Of a stretch of DNA of 64,000 bases, positions 27,050 to 35,581 are shown piece by piece; position 1 is the stretch's first letter, and each line of letters begins with the position of its first letter. The DNA is taken from assembly GCA_039025395.1 (NCBI GenBank), contig JBCCOK010000028.1, positions 4,963 through 68,962 of the forward strand, written 5' to 3'. Position numbers and translations under genes: made by a program. Source of the stretch: Hoeflea_A sp039025395 (lineage in GTDB: Bacteria; Pseudomonadota; Alphaproteobacteria; Rhizobiales; Rhizobiaceae). The notes under the pieces are model-generated. The model saw nothing but the letters and a program-made list of their open reading frames with translations, did no database searches and was not told the origin of the DNA.

Positions 27050-28368
27050 TGGAAAGCCTCTTCGTCGCCTTCATCATCCTGCTCCTTGTCATGTTCTTTT
27101 TGGGCCTTGGCGTGTGGGTCTTTGCAGGCTTGCTGCTGGTGAGCACGACGGGCCTTGTCCTGATGATCGATATGCCTTTGCACCGCATCGGCACGATCAT
27201 GGCGCCGCTTGTTATCCGCAGCGCGACGTCCTGGGAGGTGGCGGCGATCCCGATGTTCATCTGGATGGGCGAGATCATGCTGCGAACGGACATGTCCGAT
27301 CGGCTGTTCCGTGGCCTGTCGCCGCTTACCTATCACCTACCGGGACGGCTCTTGCACACGAACATTGCAGGTTCGGCTCTATTCGCAGCGATCAGCGGAT
27401 CCAGCGCCGCCACGACAGCGACGGTTGGCAAGATAACGATCGGAGAGTTGAAATCCCGCAACTACAGTAAATCGCTGACCTATGGTTCGCTGGCTGGGGC
27501 AGGGAGCCTCGGGCTCCTGATACCGCCCTCCATCGTGATGATCGTGTATGGGGTGCTGGCCGAGGTTTCGATCTCGCGCCTCTTTGCGGCGGGCGTGTTG
27601 CCCGGCATCATGATCGCATCGATCTATGCCGCGTATGTCATGGTTGTCAGCGTCATGAACCCGGAGGTCGCGCCGCCCGATCGGGAGAAGCCGGGGTTTC
27701 GCGATGCGGTACGCGGCGCGGTCGATCTGATCCCGATCGGCATTTTGATCTTCATCGTGCTTGGCTCGATCTACAGCGGCATTGCGACGCCATCGGAGGC
27801 CGCTGCCGTCGGCGTCGTCGCAACACTCTTCATGACGATCGTTAGCCGGCAACTCAATCCGCGCATTTTTTTCCAGTCGCTGGTCTCAGCGGTGCAGACA
27901 AGTTGCATGATCGCAGTCGTTCTCATCGCCGCGGCGTTTTTGTCAACGGCTATGGCCTTTCTGCACGTGCCGCAGGATGTCGCCAGTGCGATCAGTGCGC
28001 TTGACCTTTCGCCCTATGCCCTGATCGCCATCCTCGCCGTGTTCTACATCATACTGGGCATGTTTCTCGAAGGCATATCAATCACGGTGATGAGCCTGCC
28101 TATCACGCTGCCGCTCGTTGTGGCAGCGGGTTTTGATCCCATCTGGTTCGGCGTCTTCCTCGTGGTGATGGTCGAATTGGCTCAGATCACACCGCCCGTC
28201 GGATTCAACCTGTTCATCATTCAGGGCCTGACAGGATCGCCGATCATGCGCGTGGCGCTGGCGGCCGCGCCTTTCTTCGTCCTGATGTGTGTTGGTGCGG
28301 TGTTGCTGACGATCTTTCCCGAGATTGCTCTTTGGCTTCCGGGCGCTTTGTTCGACCAGGTTCAATGA
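27049..28368 (+). CDS. TRAP transporter large permease (DctM family)
   Basis: The ATG at 27049 overlaps the small-permease stop (a GTG one codon earlier is possible); 439 residues with about 12 membrane segments and the DctM signature SGSSAATTATVG and the C-terminal QITPPVGFNLFI. It couples substrate uptake to the sodium gradient. The stop overlaps the next SDR start as ATGA. Confidence 0.93.
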   Translation: MESLFVAFIILLLVMFFLGLGVWVFAGLLLVSTTGLVLMIDMPLHRIGTIMAPLVIRSATSWEVAAIPMFIWMGEIMLRTDMSDRLFRGLSPLTYHLPGRLLHTNIAGSALFAAISGSSAATTATVGKITIGELKSRNYSKSLTYGSLAGAGSLGLLIPPSIVMIVYGVLAEVSISRLFAAGVLPGIMIASIYAAYVMVVSVMNPEVAPPDREKPGFRDAVRGAVDLIPIGILIFIVLGSIYSGIATPSEAAAVGVVATLFMTIVSRQLNPRIFFQSLVSAVQTSCMIAVVLIAAAFLSTAMAFLHVPQDVASAISALDLSPYALIAILAVFYIILGMFLEGISITVMSLPITLPLVVAAGFDPIWFGVFLVVMVELAQITPPVGFNLFIIQGLTGSPIMRVALAAAPFFVLMCVGAVLLTIFPEIALWLPGALFDQVQ

Positions 28369-29105
28369 AAAGACTTCAATCAAAGACATGCATCGTTACC
28401 GGAGCGGGAGCCGGAATCGGCTATACCACCGCGATTGCCTATGCGCAGGAAGGCGCACGCGTGACTGCGCTCGACCGCGACGAGGCGGCGTTGGCCCGTC
28501 TCTCCAGTAATTGCCCTCAAATCGAGACACGGGTGATCGACGTCACAAATGCGGCGGCGGTGCGTGATTTCTTCGCCCAAACGGACCGCATCGACGTGTT
28601 GTTCAATTGCGCCGGGATCGTTGCCGTCGGCAGCCTTGTTGACTGCAGCGACGACGACTGGGCGCGATCGCTCGACATCAATGTCACCGCACTGTTCTAT
28701 ACGTGCCGCGGCGCTCTGCCGCAGATGTCTGCGGCAGGGGGTGGTTCCATCATCAACATGGCTTCGGTGATTTCTTCGATTGGCGGCGCGCCGGACCGGT
28801 TTGCTTACGGCGCAAGTAAAGCAGCCGTCATCGGCATGACCAAATCAATCGCAAGGGATTTTGCAGCGCAAGGCATCCGCTGCAACGCGATCTGTCCGTC
28901 AGCCGTCGAAACGCCGTCGATGATCGCGCGCATCGAAGCGATGGATGACCCAGAGGCTGCCCGCGCCGCGTTTGCCGCACGCCAACCCGTGGGCCGGATG
29001 GCAATGACGGAAGAAATTGCCGAGTTGGCCGTGTATCTTGCGAGCGATCAGTCGAGCTTCATGACCGGAAGCGCCGTTGTGATCGATGGAGGCGCCAAGC
29101 TGTGA
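28365..29105 (+). CDS. SDR-family oxidoreductase
   Basis: The ATG at 28365 overlaps the DctM stop; upstream open residues belong to DctM. 246 residues: TGAGAGIG cofactor motif, NCAG, catalytic Ser in NMASVISS, Tyr-x3-Lys in YGASK, and the C-terminal VIDGGAKL. Closest in look to 2-keto-3-deoxy-fuconate dehydrogenase-like or 3-oxoacyl reductases. Stop overlaps the next GTG as GTGA. Confidence 0.9.
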   Translation: MKRLQSKTCIVTGAGAGIGYTTAIAYAQEGARVTALDRDEAALARLSSNCPQIETRVIDVTNAAAVRDFFAQTDRIDVLFNCAGIVAVGSLVDCSDDDWARSLDINVTALFYTCRGALPQMSAAGGGSIINMASVISSIGGAPDRFAYGASKAAVIGMTKSIARDFAAQGIRCNAICPSAVETPSMIARIEAMDDPEAARAAFAARQPVGRMAMTEEIAELAVYLASDQSSFMTGSAVVIDGGAKL

Positions 29106-30106
29106 GCAGTGTCATGCCCGTCGACGCGGCGATCATTGGACTGGGGCGGTGGGGTCAGAATCTGGTTTCAGCGGTTGCTGACGATGCCAACACATCCCTG
29201 AAGTTCACCCGGGCGATGACGCGTACTCCTGCGAAATCCTCCGACTTCTGCCAACGCTATGCCATTCCCGTTACCGATGATTATTCGTCGATCCTTGCCG
29301 ATCCTGCCATCGAGGCGGTGGTTCTGGCGACGCCACATAGCCAGCATTGCCAACAGATCTGCGATGCGGCGGCAGCAGGAAAGCATGTTTTTGTCGAAAA
29401 GCCTCTGGCGCTGACATTGGCGGACGCGCGCATTGCCCTCGAGGCAAGCAAACGGCATCGGATCGCCCTGGCAGTAGGGTTCAATCGCCGCTTCCTTCCG
29501 GCCTACCAGATGATGGAGCGGGAACTGGCAGCGGGGTCGCTTGGCACTGCGCTTCACCTGGAAGGGAATTTCTCCGGCCCATTCGGCTACGGCTACAGCG
29601 ACGACATGTGGCGCGGCTCGGCGGCTGAAAACCCGGCCGGCGGTATGGCAGCCATGGGCATTCACGTGCTGGACGCTATGATCCATTTATGCGGCCCTGT
29701 CGGCCGTGTTTCAGCAATAAGCAAGCGGCAAGTGCTCGAAACCAGCATTGACGATACGACCACGGTGCAGCTTGAGTTCGAAGGCGGCGCCACCGGATCG
29801 CTGGCATCGCTCATGGCAACGCCAAGCCATTGGCGGCTGCAACTCTTCGGTTCATCGGGCTTGGCGCTGATGCCAGATCAGGATACGCTCGAGATCCGTC
29901 GCTTGGAAGGCGCGCCGCAACGGCGCGGTTTCGACGCGACCAACACTCTGGCTCTGGAGTTGGACGCCTTTGCAAAACAGATTCGCGGATTGGCGACTTA
30001 CCCCGTGACTGGACCGGAAGCAGTTGCCGGCGTCGCTGCGATGGAGGCGATTTCCATCTCCGCTGGCCGCGGCGGAGACCATATAGACGTCACCAACATC
30101 TCCTGA
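29102..30106 (+). CDS. Gfo/Idh/MocA-family NAD(P)-dependent oxidoreductase
   Basis: A GTG start overlapping the SDR stop; 334 residues. N-terminal Rossmann domain IIGLGRWGQN, the conserved EKPLALT (catalytic Lys), then the MocA beta-sheet domain with GIHVLDAMIHL. These enzymes oxidise sugar or inositol derivatives or reduce related ketones. It closes the seven-gene hyu-TRAP operon. Confidence 0.9.
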   Translation: MSSVMPVDAAIIGLGRWGQNLVSAVADDANTSLKFTRAMTRTPAKSSDFCQRYAIPVTDDYSSILADPAIEAVVLATPHSQHCQQICDAAAAGKHVFVEKPLALTLADARIALEASKRHRIALAVGFNRRFLPAYQMMERELAAGSLGTALHLEGNFSGPFGYGYSDDMWRGSAAENPAGGMAAMGIHVLDAMIHLCGPVGRVSAISKRQVLETSIDDTTTVQLEFEGGATGSLASLMATPSHWRLQLFGSSGLALMPDQDTLEIRRLEGAPQRRGFDATNTLALELDAFAKQIRGLATYPVTGPEAVAGVAAMEAISISAGRGGDHIDVTNIS

Positions 30107-30194
30107 TGTTATATGCACCTTGGCCAGCCTTTATCGGAACGCTCCACGTGCATTTCCGCCATCCTCGAAAGACAGAAGCTGCTGATACACAGCG

Positions 30195-30578
30195 TTATGG
30201 GACCGGGGTCTCATTGATGGACCAGCCCAAGAGTTGGAATCCGGCATGGACTTGGGCCTGTGATTGGATGGCCCGCTCGGCAGCGTAGGCTGTTGGGGTC
30301 GTCGGTGGCAAGATGATTTTCGGGGCTGGTGGCCGATATCCCAAAGAGCTGCGTGGCCCTTCGAAGTTGTAGTAAACCCGCCATTGCTCGAGGAAGGTTT
30401 CAGCTTCGCGTAGTGAGTAGAATATCTCCCAGTTCAGGCATTCCTCCCTCAGCTTTCCTTTGAAGCTTTCGCAATATCCATTCTTCCAGGGTGAGCCGGG
30501 TTCGATTTAGCGCGTCTTCACGTCCAACCGTCCGAGCCATTCGCAAATGGTATCGGCGACAAACTCCGGCCCATTGCA
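30195..30578 (-). pseudogene. Second IS3-family transposase relic
   Basis: One frame reads CNGPEFVADTICEW, IEPGSPWKNGYCESF, GKLREECLNWEIFYS, YNFEGPRSSLGYRPP, the OrfB C-terminal end of an IS3 element with the DDE residues N/D-GPEF and the Glu in CESF. TAA at 30507-30509 interrupts it, it ends at 30195, and the N-terminal part is gone. It differs clearly from the relic at 6876-7262, so two unrelated IS3 elements decayed here. It marks the boundary between the hyu operon and the stress island. Confidence 0.8.
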
Positions 30579-30672
30579 CGCGGGGAATAGGTTTCTGTTT
30601 TAAGGTTATGGCCGCACGCGTAGCCCCAAGTAGCGCGGCGGGTGGCAATAACCGGGCATCAGCTATCCGGTC

Positions 30673-31506
30673 TTAGTGCATCATCAATGCGGGCACCTCG
30701 GTACTGCGGAGCACGAATTCCGTGACCCCACCAAACACCTGTTCGCGCCAGCGATGATGCGAATAGGCGCCCATGACAAGAATACTCCCCGCTGTCTCGG
30801 CGGTCTTGTCGATCAGCACATGACCGGTTCTCTGCCCCTTCGGATCAATCACCTCAACGGCCACATCCTCTGCATGGAGCGCGATAAAGTCGCGCATACG
30901 CTTGAGAGAGGGGCGGTTTCCCTTCGGGCCGACCGTGGCAATGACGACTTGAGACGCTCTCTCGATGAAAGGTATCGCCGCGGCAATTGCGCGTGATGCT
31001 TCGGGACTTTGATTCCAGGCAATGACAATACGATGTCCCAAGTCCTTCTCGGCGGGCCGGGAAGGTGCCAGGAAAACCGGTTTCGTCGATTGGGCCAGCA
31101 TCTGACTGACGAGGTGCCGCCAATACGTGTTCTTCGAATGTGTCAGGTTCCCAAGAACCGCGATGTCGGCATAGATCGCATAGTCGAGCAATGACTGAAC
31201 CGATCTGTCAAATGTCGAGGCAAACGTCGAATCGACATTCTGGTAGCGATTTGCGTGCGCACTGAAAGCCGCCCCTGCCAGCCTCTCGGACTCGAAGGCA
31301 TTCTGCTTGGCTTGCGCTTCCAGTTCCCGGATCTCTGCCTCGGGAAGGCCCCAATTGTCCATCCATTTGTCGATCCATGGGGTGTTTTGGGGAAACATGC
31401 CCTGAACTTGAGCCTGATGCTGTTCGGCGATTGCAAAGGCAAAGTCTGCCATCTGGGCAAAATCATCCTGTTTGTTGACAGGAAGAAGAACTCTCTTGAT
31501 CGACAT
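30673..31506 (-). CDS. Universal stress protein, tandem UspA domains
   Basis: The ATG at 31506 follows GAGGAG by 7-8 bp; a longer open frame to 31548 is not needed. 277 residues form two UspA-like halves: residues about 1-140 (SIKRVLLPVNK) and about 150-277 (HRIVIAWNQSPEASRA), the second with an ATP-type GAYSHHRWRE and FGGVTEFVLRST. Proteins of this kind accumulate under growth arrest, oxygen limitation or energy stress. A perfect FixK/FNR box lies about 85 bp upstream, so low-oxygen induction is likely. Confidence 0.9.
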   Translation of the reverse strand: MSIKRVLLPVNKQDDFAQMADFAFAIAEQHQAQVQGMFPQNTPWIDKWMDNWGLPEAEIRELEAQAKQNAFESERLAGAAFSAHANRYQNVDSTFASTFDRSVQSLLDYAIYADIAVLGNLTHSKNTYWRHLVSQMLAQSTKPVFLAPSRPAEKDLGHRIVIAWNQSPEASRAIAAAIPFIERASQVVIATVGPKGNRPSLKRMRDFIALHAEDVAVEVIDPKGQRTGHVLIDKTAETAGSILVMGAYSHHRWREQVFGGVTEFVLRSTEVPALMMH

Positions 31507-31812
31507 GTCGCTTCTCCTCGGCGTCCTTGATCGTTCTTCTTTGTTCAACCAGCCGCCTGCAAAGCCTATTCAACCATCGCTGAGCCGAATTGAGATACGT
31601 CAAGCAGATACGAAAACTTCAAGCCCGGTACCGCTTTGCCCGGCCTCGACTTGGTGCTTTTGAATGTGTCAGCATGGTGCGGGACTTCAGTGCCAACACC
31701 TGCTGGCTTTAGGGCGTTGGGCGGCAAGCGAGAAGGACGACGTTGTGAAGCAGATACGTTGCCGCCTGTGAGGCCTTGACGCTGCGGCGGCCGGTTCCGG
31801 CGAAGCCTGATG
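31507..31812 (-). other. Promoter region of the universal stress protein gene
   Basis: About 305 bp containing the FixK/FNR box at 31590-31603 and the 5' leader of the stress protein gene. The half near 31700-31812 holds no recognisable coding sequence. Confidence 0.5.
31590..31603. promoter_or_regulatory. FixK/FNR-type box (USP gene)
   Basis: TTGA-GATACG-TCAA, a full match to the FNR/FixK half-sites. Centre is 90 bp from the stress protein ATG; a class II start at -41.5 would leave a leader of about 49 nt. Confidence 0.75.
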
Positions 31813-32142
31813 TCATATCATGCATTCGCGGCACAGGGTTGCGTATGGGACGGCATCCAGGCGTTCCTCCGAAATAGGGTCGTCGCAGTCGAGGCACACG
31901 CCGTAAACGTCGTTTTCAATGCGCGCCAGGGCTGCATCGATCGAAGCGATTTCCTGCTGGCCAGCCCGTCCCTGCATTTCAAAGACCTCGTCGAACTCGC
32001 GTTCGGTCGCCCGCTCTTCCACATCGGGATCAGGCGGGTCGTCCAGCAGATCGTCGAGCTTCTTCAGCCTTTCGAGAAGCTCTGCCCGTCGTTCCAGAAG
32101 CAGTCTTTTGCGGGTTCCCAAATTGGTCATGGTGTTCATCAC
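31813..32142 (-). CDS. DksA/TraR-type C4 zinc finger protein
   Basis: 109 residues: a coiled-coil pair (LLLERRAELLERLKKLD and EIASIDAALARIE) and a C-terminal zinc finger CLDC-x17-CREC of the DksA/TraR kind. It should enter the RNA polymerase secondary channel and tune promoters, a common role in stringent or stress control. Just 43 bp downstream of the Crp/Fnr gene on the same strand, so cotranscribed with it. Confidence 0.9.
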   Translation of the reverse strand: MMNTMTNLGTRKRLLLERRAELLERLKKLDDLLDDPPDPDVEERATEREFDEVFEMQGRAGQQEIASIDAALARIENDVYGVCLDCDDPISEERLDAVPYATLCRECMI

Positions 32143-32185
32143 AGATGGCGCTTATGCCGGCCGGTTTGAAACCGCCCAGACAGAA

Positions 32186-32863
32186 TCATTCCTTTTCGGC
32201 CAGCGCCTTCAGAGCCGATGGCCGACAAACGCAAACGCGGTGTTTCTTGGGAAGCTGGATAACGCCATCCAGGCGCAGCCGTGTGAGCGTACGGCTGACG
32301 GTTTCATGCGAAAGGCCGAGAAAGTCGGCGATGTCGGACCGCGGCATGGGAATATCGAAACAGATGCGTTGATCGTTGATCACGCCAACACGGCCCATCA
32401 AGGAAGCCAGGAAGGATGCAACCTTTTCCATTGCCGATTTGCGACCGAGCATGATGAAGTGCTCCTGCATATTGTTGACTTCCGATGCTGCATATCTCAG
32501 CAATTCATTGCAAAACGAAGGATCCCGCTCGAAACTGGTGCTTGAGGCGTTCTTTTTGTGGACGCGCAGCTTGACCTTGCTGACCGCTTCACAGTCGCAG
32601 TGGTAATGGCGGTCGTGGCTGAGGCCCACCACATCGCCCGGATAGCCGAACGAAAGGACTTGCCGGCGGCCGTCAAACAGAATTTTGGACGTCCGCACCA
32701 CGCCCTCGACGATCTCGTAAACATACTCTGCGTCATCACCCTCGAAGAACAGGGGATGTCCGGCTGCATAGCGCGCGATTTGCGATTGCGCCGCGCTTTC
32801 AACGCCGACACTGACTGGGACAACGGTACTCTTGAAGATGCTCACAGGGGACGTAACATACAT
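32186..32863 (-). CDS. Crp/Fnr-family regulator, FixK-like
   Basis: The ATG at 32863 follows GGAGG by 7 bp; the frame is open to 32944, but that is promoter. 225 residues: cyclic-nucleotide-like beta-roll (LFFEGDDAEYVYEIVEGVVR) and a C-terminal winged helix ADFLGLSHETVSRTLTRLR whose recognition helix has Glu-x-x-Ser-Arg, the FNR/FixK pattern that reads TTGA. It lacks the N-terminal Cys cluster of FNR, so it should not hold a 4Fe-4S centre and is FixK-like, controlled by its level. Divergent from an OmpR-type response regulator. Confidence 0.88.
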   Translation of the reverse strand: MYVTSPVSIFKSTVVPVSVGVESAAQSQIARYAAGHPLFFEGDDAEYVYEIVEGVVRTSKILFDGRRQVLSFGYPGDVVGLSHDRHYHCDCEAVSKVKLRVHKKNASSTSFERDPSFCNELLRYAASEVNNMQEHFIMLGRKSAMEKVASFLASLMGRVGVINDQRICFDIPMPRSDIADFLGLSHETVSRTLTRLRLDGVIQLPKKHRVCVCRPSALKALAEKE

Positions 32864-32915
32864 TGCGGACCTCCGGTACACGGTGTTGAAACTGGGTTCT
32901 TTAAAGGACGTCCAC

Positions 32916-32962
32916 GTATCGGTGGTATCCCGCAATTGTATCAAAAGGTACAGGCACGTATC
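32916..32962. repeat. Four direct GTATC repeats upstream of the FixK-like gene
   Basis: GTATC at 32916, 32925, 32938 and 32958; the outer two share CACGTATC. All lie in the divergent gap between the FixK-like gene and the response regulator gene. OmpR-type regulators usually bind direct repeats, so these may be its sites. Confidence 0.4.
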
Positions 32963-33072
32963 ATCGCATCTTGCCGCGGAAATGATGCGTTTTCGTGATA
33001 GACTTCAAATCGGACGCCGTGAATGTCCTGCCGCCGCTATGTATTGACCGTATTGGCCAGCCAGAGCTCACC

Positions 33073-33819
33073 GTGAACCAAAAAACCAAAACCATACTCG
33101 TCGTTGACGATGACCCCAAGGTCCGACAGCTTCTGCGCCGTTGTCTTGAAATGGAAAACTATCGCGTCGTCGAGGCCGACACGGCAGAGGCGGTTCATGA
33201 ATGTCTCCGGCAGGAGACGGTTGACCTTATTACGCTTGACCTGAATCTCGGAACGGAAAACGGCCTCGATATAGCGGCCGGTCTGCGCCCGGTGTCCAAT
33301 GTTCCGATCATCATCGTGACCGGAAAGGGCGATGTCATCGACCGTGTCGTTGGCCTCGAATTGGGCGCCGACGATTACATAGCCAAACCGTTCCACATAC
33401 GCGAGGTTCTGGCGCGCGTTCGTTCTGTCATTCGCCGCAGCGAGGATCGTGTTCGGACGGACTTCGAAAAAGCCGAAGCGGGCGATGACCGGCACAAGGA
33501 GAAGACGTACCAGGTTAACGGATGGACTGTCTGTCCGACCCGCTTTGAACTAAAGGACAGCAAAGGGCACCTGCACGATCTTACATCGAACGACTTCAAG
33601 CTTTTCCTGGTGTTTCTGGAAAGTCCCAAAAGGGTTTTGTCCCGGGATCATATTATGGACAAGTTGAATGGACCGGACTGGACGCCCTTTGACCGGACGA
33701 TCGACAATCAGGTTGCCCGTCTTAGGAAGAAGATTGAACCCGATCCCAATAAACCAACAATTATCAAGACCGTTCGAGGTGTCGGTTATATGCTCACAGC
33801 GGACGTAAACGAGGTTTGA
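33073..33819 (+). CDS. OmpR-family response regulator (FxkR-like context)
   Basis: From a GTG at 33073 the product is 248 residues beginning (V)NQKTKTILVVDDD; the frame is open to 32995, but the extra residues have no family match. Receiver domain with DDD pocket, phospho-acceptor Asp56 (TLDLNLG), and Lys in IAKPFH, then a winged-helix effector domain (DRTIDNQVARLRKKIE, GVGYML). Convergent with a hybrid kinase and divergent from a FixK-like gene; this trio matches the hFixL-FxkR-FixK circuit known in Rhizobium. Confidence 0.85.
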   Translation: MNQKTKTILVVDDDPKVRQLLRRCLEMENYRVVEADTAEAVHECLRQETVDLITLDLNLGTENGLDIAAGLRPVSNVPIIIVTGKGDVIDRVVGLELGADDYIAKPFHIREVLARVRSVIRRSEDRVRTDFEKAEAGDDRHKEKTYQVNGWTVCPTRFELKDSKGHLHDLTSNDFKLFLVFLESPKRVLSRDHIMDKLNGPDWTPFDRTIDNQVARLRKKIEPDPNKPTIIKTVRGVGYMLTADVNEV

Positions 33820-33834
33820 CCATCTTCGGGTCCA

Positions 33835-35376
33835 CTATTCTTGCGTCAAGACCTGATGCAACACGCGCGCAAGTTCCAGTTGGCGGTATGGTTTGCGCAA
33901 CATCCTGATGGAACGTGATGTAAGTTCGTTGGAGCGAACCAGATCCTCGGCATATCCGGATGTGAGCAGGACGGGTATGTTTGAGTGCTTTTCAAGAACG
34001 AAGTCAGCGATCTCGTACCCCGATACGCCCCCCGGCATGACAAGGTCCGTAAACACCATGTCAATGTCAGAATTCGAGCCAAGCACCGCAAGTGCTTCCA
34101 CACCGTCTGATGCTGAAATGACGTTGTAATTCAGTGCTTCAAGGCGTTGCCGCGTCAGTTTGCGCACGCGCGGATCGTCTTCCACAACGAGCACCCGTTG
34201 GCCTGAGCCGAGATAGGCTTCGGCGGATTCATCTTGTCTCGCCTTGTCAGACCGGCCGGCAGAACCGTCATGGCGCGGCAAATACAGGTTCACGGTCGTC
34301 CCAAATCCGCTTTCGGAATAGATCGTGACGTTGCCGCCGCTTTGCTTCGCAAATCCGTAGACCATGGACAGGCCGAGTCCGGTTCCGCCTGTTGCTTTCT
34401 TCGTGGTGAAAAAGGGCTCAAAAACTCTTTCAAGCGTTTCGTCTGACATACCTTCGCCCGTATCCGAAACGGATATTCTGACATAATCGCCGGGCTCGAG
34501 CTGCACTTCCGGTGCTGCGTATTCACGATCGATCACTGAACTGTCCGTTTCAATGATGAGACTGCCGCCATTGGGCATGGCGTCACGCGCATTCAGCACG
34601 AGATTGAGCAGTGCCGTCTCAAACTGACCGGGATCCGCACGCGTCTTCCAGAGGCTGTCTGCCAGGATGATTTCAAACGTAATCTGGCTGCCGAGCGTGC
34701 GCGTCAAAATCCCCGAAAGGTCTTGGATCAGGGCATTGACATCGACAACTTCGGGCCGCAGGATTCCTCGTTTGGCGAAAGCCAAAAGGCCACCGGTCAG
34801 GTCAGCGCCCAGCTGCGCAGCTTCCAGTGCTTCATGCAATAATTCGCGCTCACCGGGATCTTCGATCCTGTTGTCCAGCAATTCGAGGTTCCCGACAATG
34901 ACCGTTAAAAGATTGTTGAAATCATGGGAAACACCGCCGCAGAGCTGGCCGATTGCTTCCAGTCTCTGGCTGATTTTGAGGGCCCGTTCAAACGTCTTTC
35001 TGGCGGTGAGGTCATGAATGATCCAGCAGAAAAAATCCGCATCGCCGACATTGAACGTGCCGACCGAAAGCTGCAGCGGGAAGGTTGTTTCGTCCTTTTT
35101 GGTGCCAGTAACCTCATGTCCAATACCGCTTGCCTCTTCCTCGCCCACATTCTCGCCGCTGCGGATACGATCGGTGGGTCGAATGGACCATGGATCCTGG
35201 ATCAGGCTGCTGACATTTTGGCCAATCAGTTCCGCATGTGAAAAGCCAAACAGATTTTCGCACGCCGTGTTGGCCGTCTGGATGATGCCTTCGCGATCAG
35301 TGGTCAGAACGGAATCGGCAGTGGCTTCGAGCAGCGCCTCAAGCCACGCCGCTTTTGCCTTGTTATCCTTCATCAT
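33835..35376 (-). CDS. Hybrid PAS histidine kinase with C-terminal receiver (FixL-like)
   Basis: 513 residues: PAS domain (about 12-125), HisKA with phospho-His in GGVSHDFNNLL (His151), HATPase with LVLNARDAMPNGG, DTGEGM and GTGLGLSMV, then a receiver domain starting VLVVEDDPRVRK with Asp in MVFTDLVMPG. The PAS core (GIGHEVTGTKKDETTFP) closely resembles FixL, but the FixL heme-ligand loop (R-x-R-H) reads S-I-R-P, so the proximal His is missing. It is convergent with the response regulator and ends 15 bp from it. Signal unknown; see findings. Confidence 0.88.
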   Translation of the reverse strand: MMKDNKAKAAWLEALLEATADSVLTTDREGIIQTANTACENLFGFSHAELIGQNVSSLIQDPWSIRPTDRIRSGENVGEEEASGIGHEVTGTKKDETTFPLQLSVGTFNVGDADFFCWIIHDLTARKTFERALKISQRLEAIGQLCGGVSHDFNNLLTVIVGNLELLDNRIEDPGERELLHEALEAAQLGADLTGGLLAFAKRGILRPEVVDVNALIQDLSGILTRTLGSQITFEIILADSLWKTRADPGQFETALLNLVLNARDAMPNGGSLIIETDSSVIDREYAAPEVQLEPGDYVRISVSDTGEGMSDETLERVFEPFFTTKKATGGTGLGLSMVYGFAKQSGGNVTIYSESGFGTTVNLYLPRHDGSAGRSDKARQDESAEAYLGSGQRVLVVEDDPRVRKLTRQRLEALNYNVISASDGVEALAVLGSNSDIDMVFTDLVMPGGVSGYEIADFVLEKHSNIPVLLTSGYAEDLVRSNELTSRSIRMLRKPYRQLELARVLHQVLTQE

Positions 35377-35581
35377 GGCCGTAACCGGAATGGATCATCG
35401 CGCAATTGATGCACGTCGCGCGCCCGCTTTGCAAATCCGACTGACTGCATCTGAGCTAAGATCGAACACCAACCCTATCGGGGCAACGCGGAGCGCCTGT
35501 GCCAGCTCTTGCATTCATAGTTTTCTGACGGCGTTTCCTGATTACCGATTGATCAAAACGGATACTCTAATTCTTGGGTCC

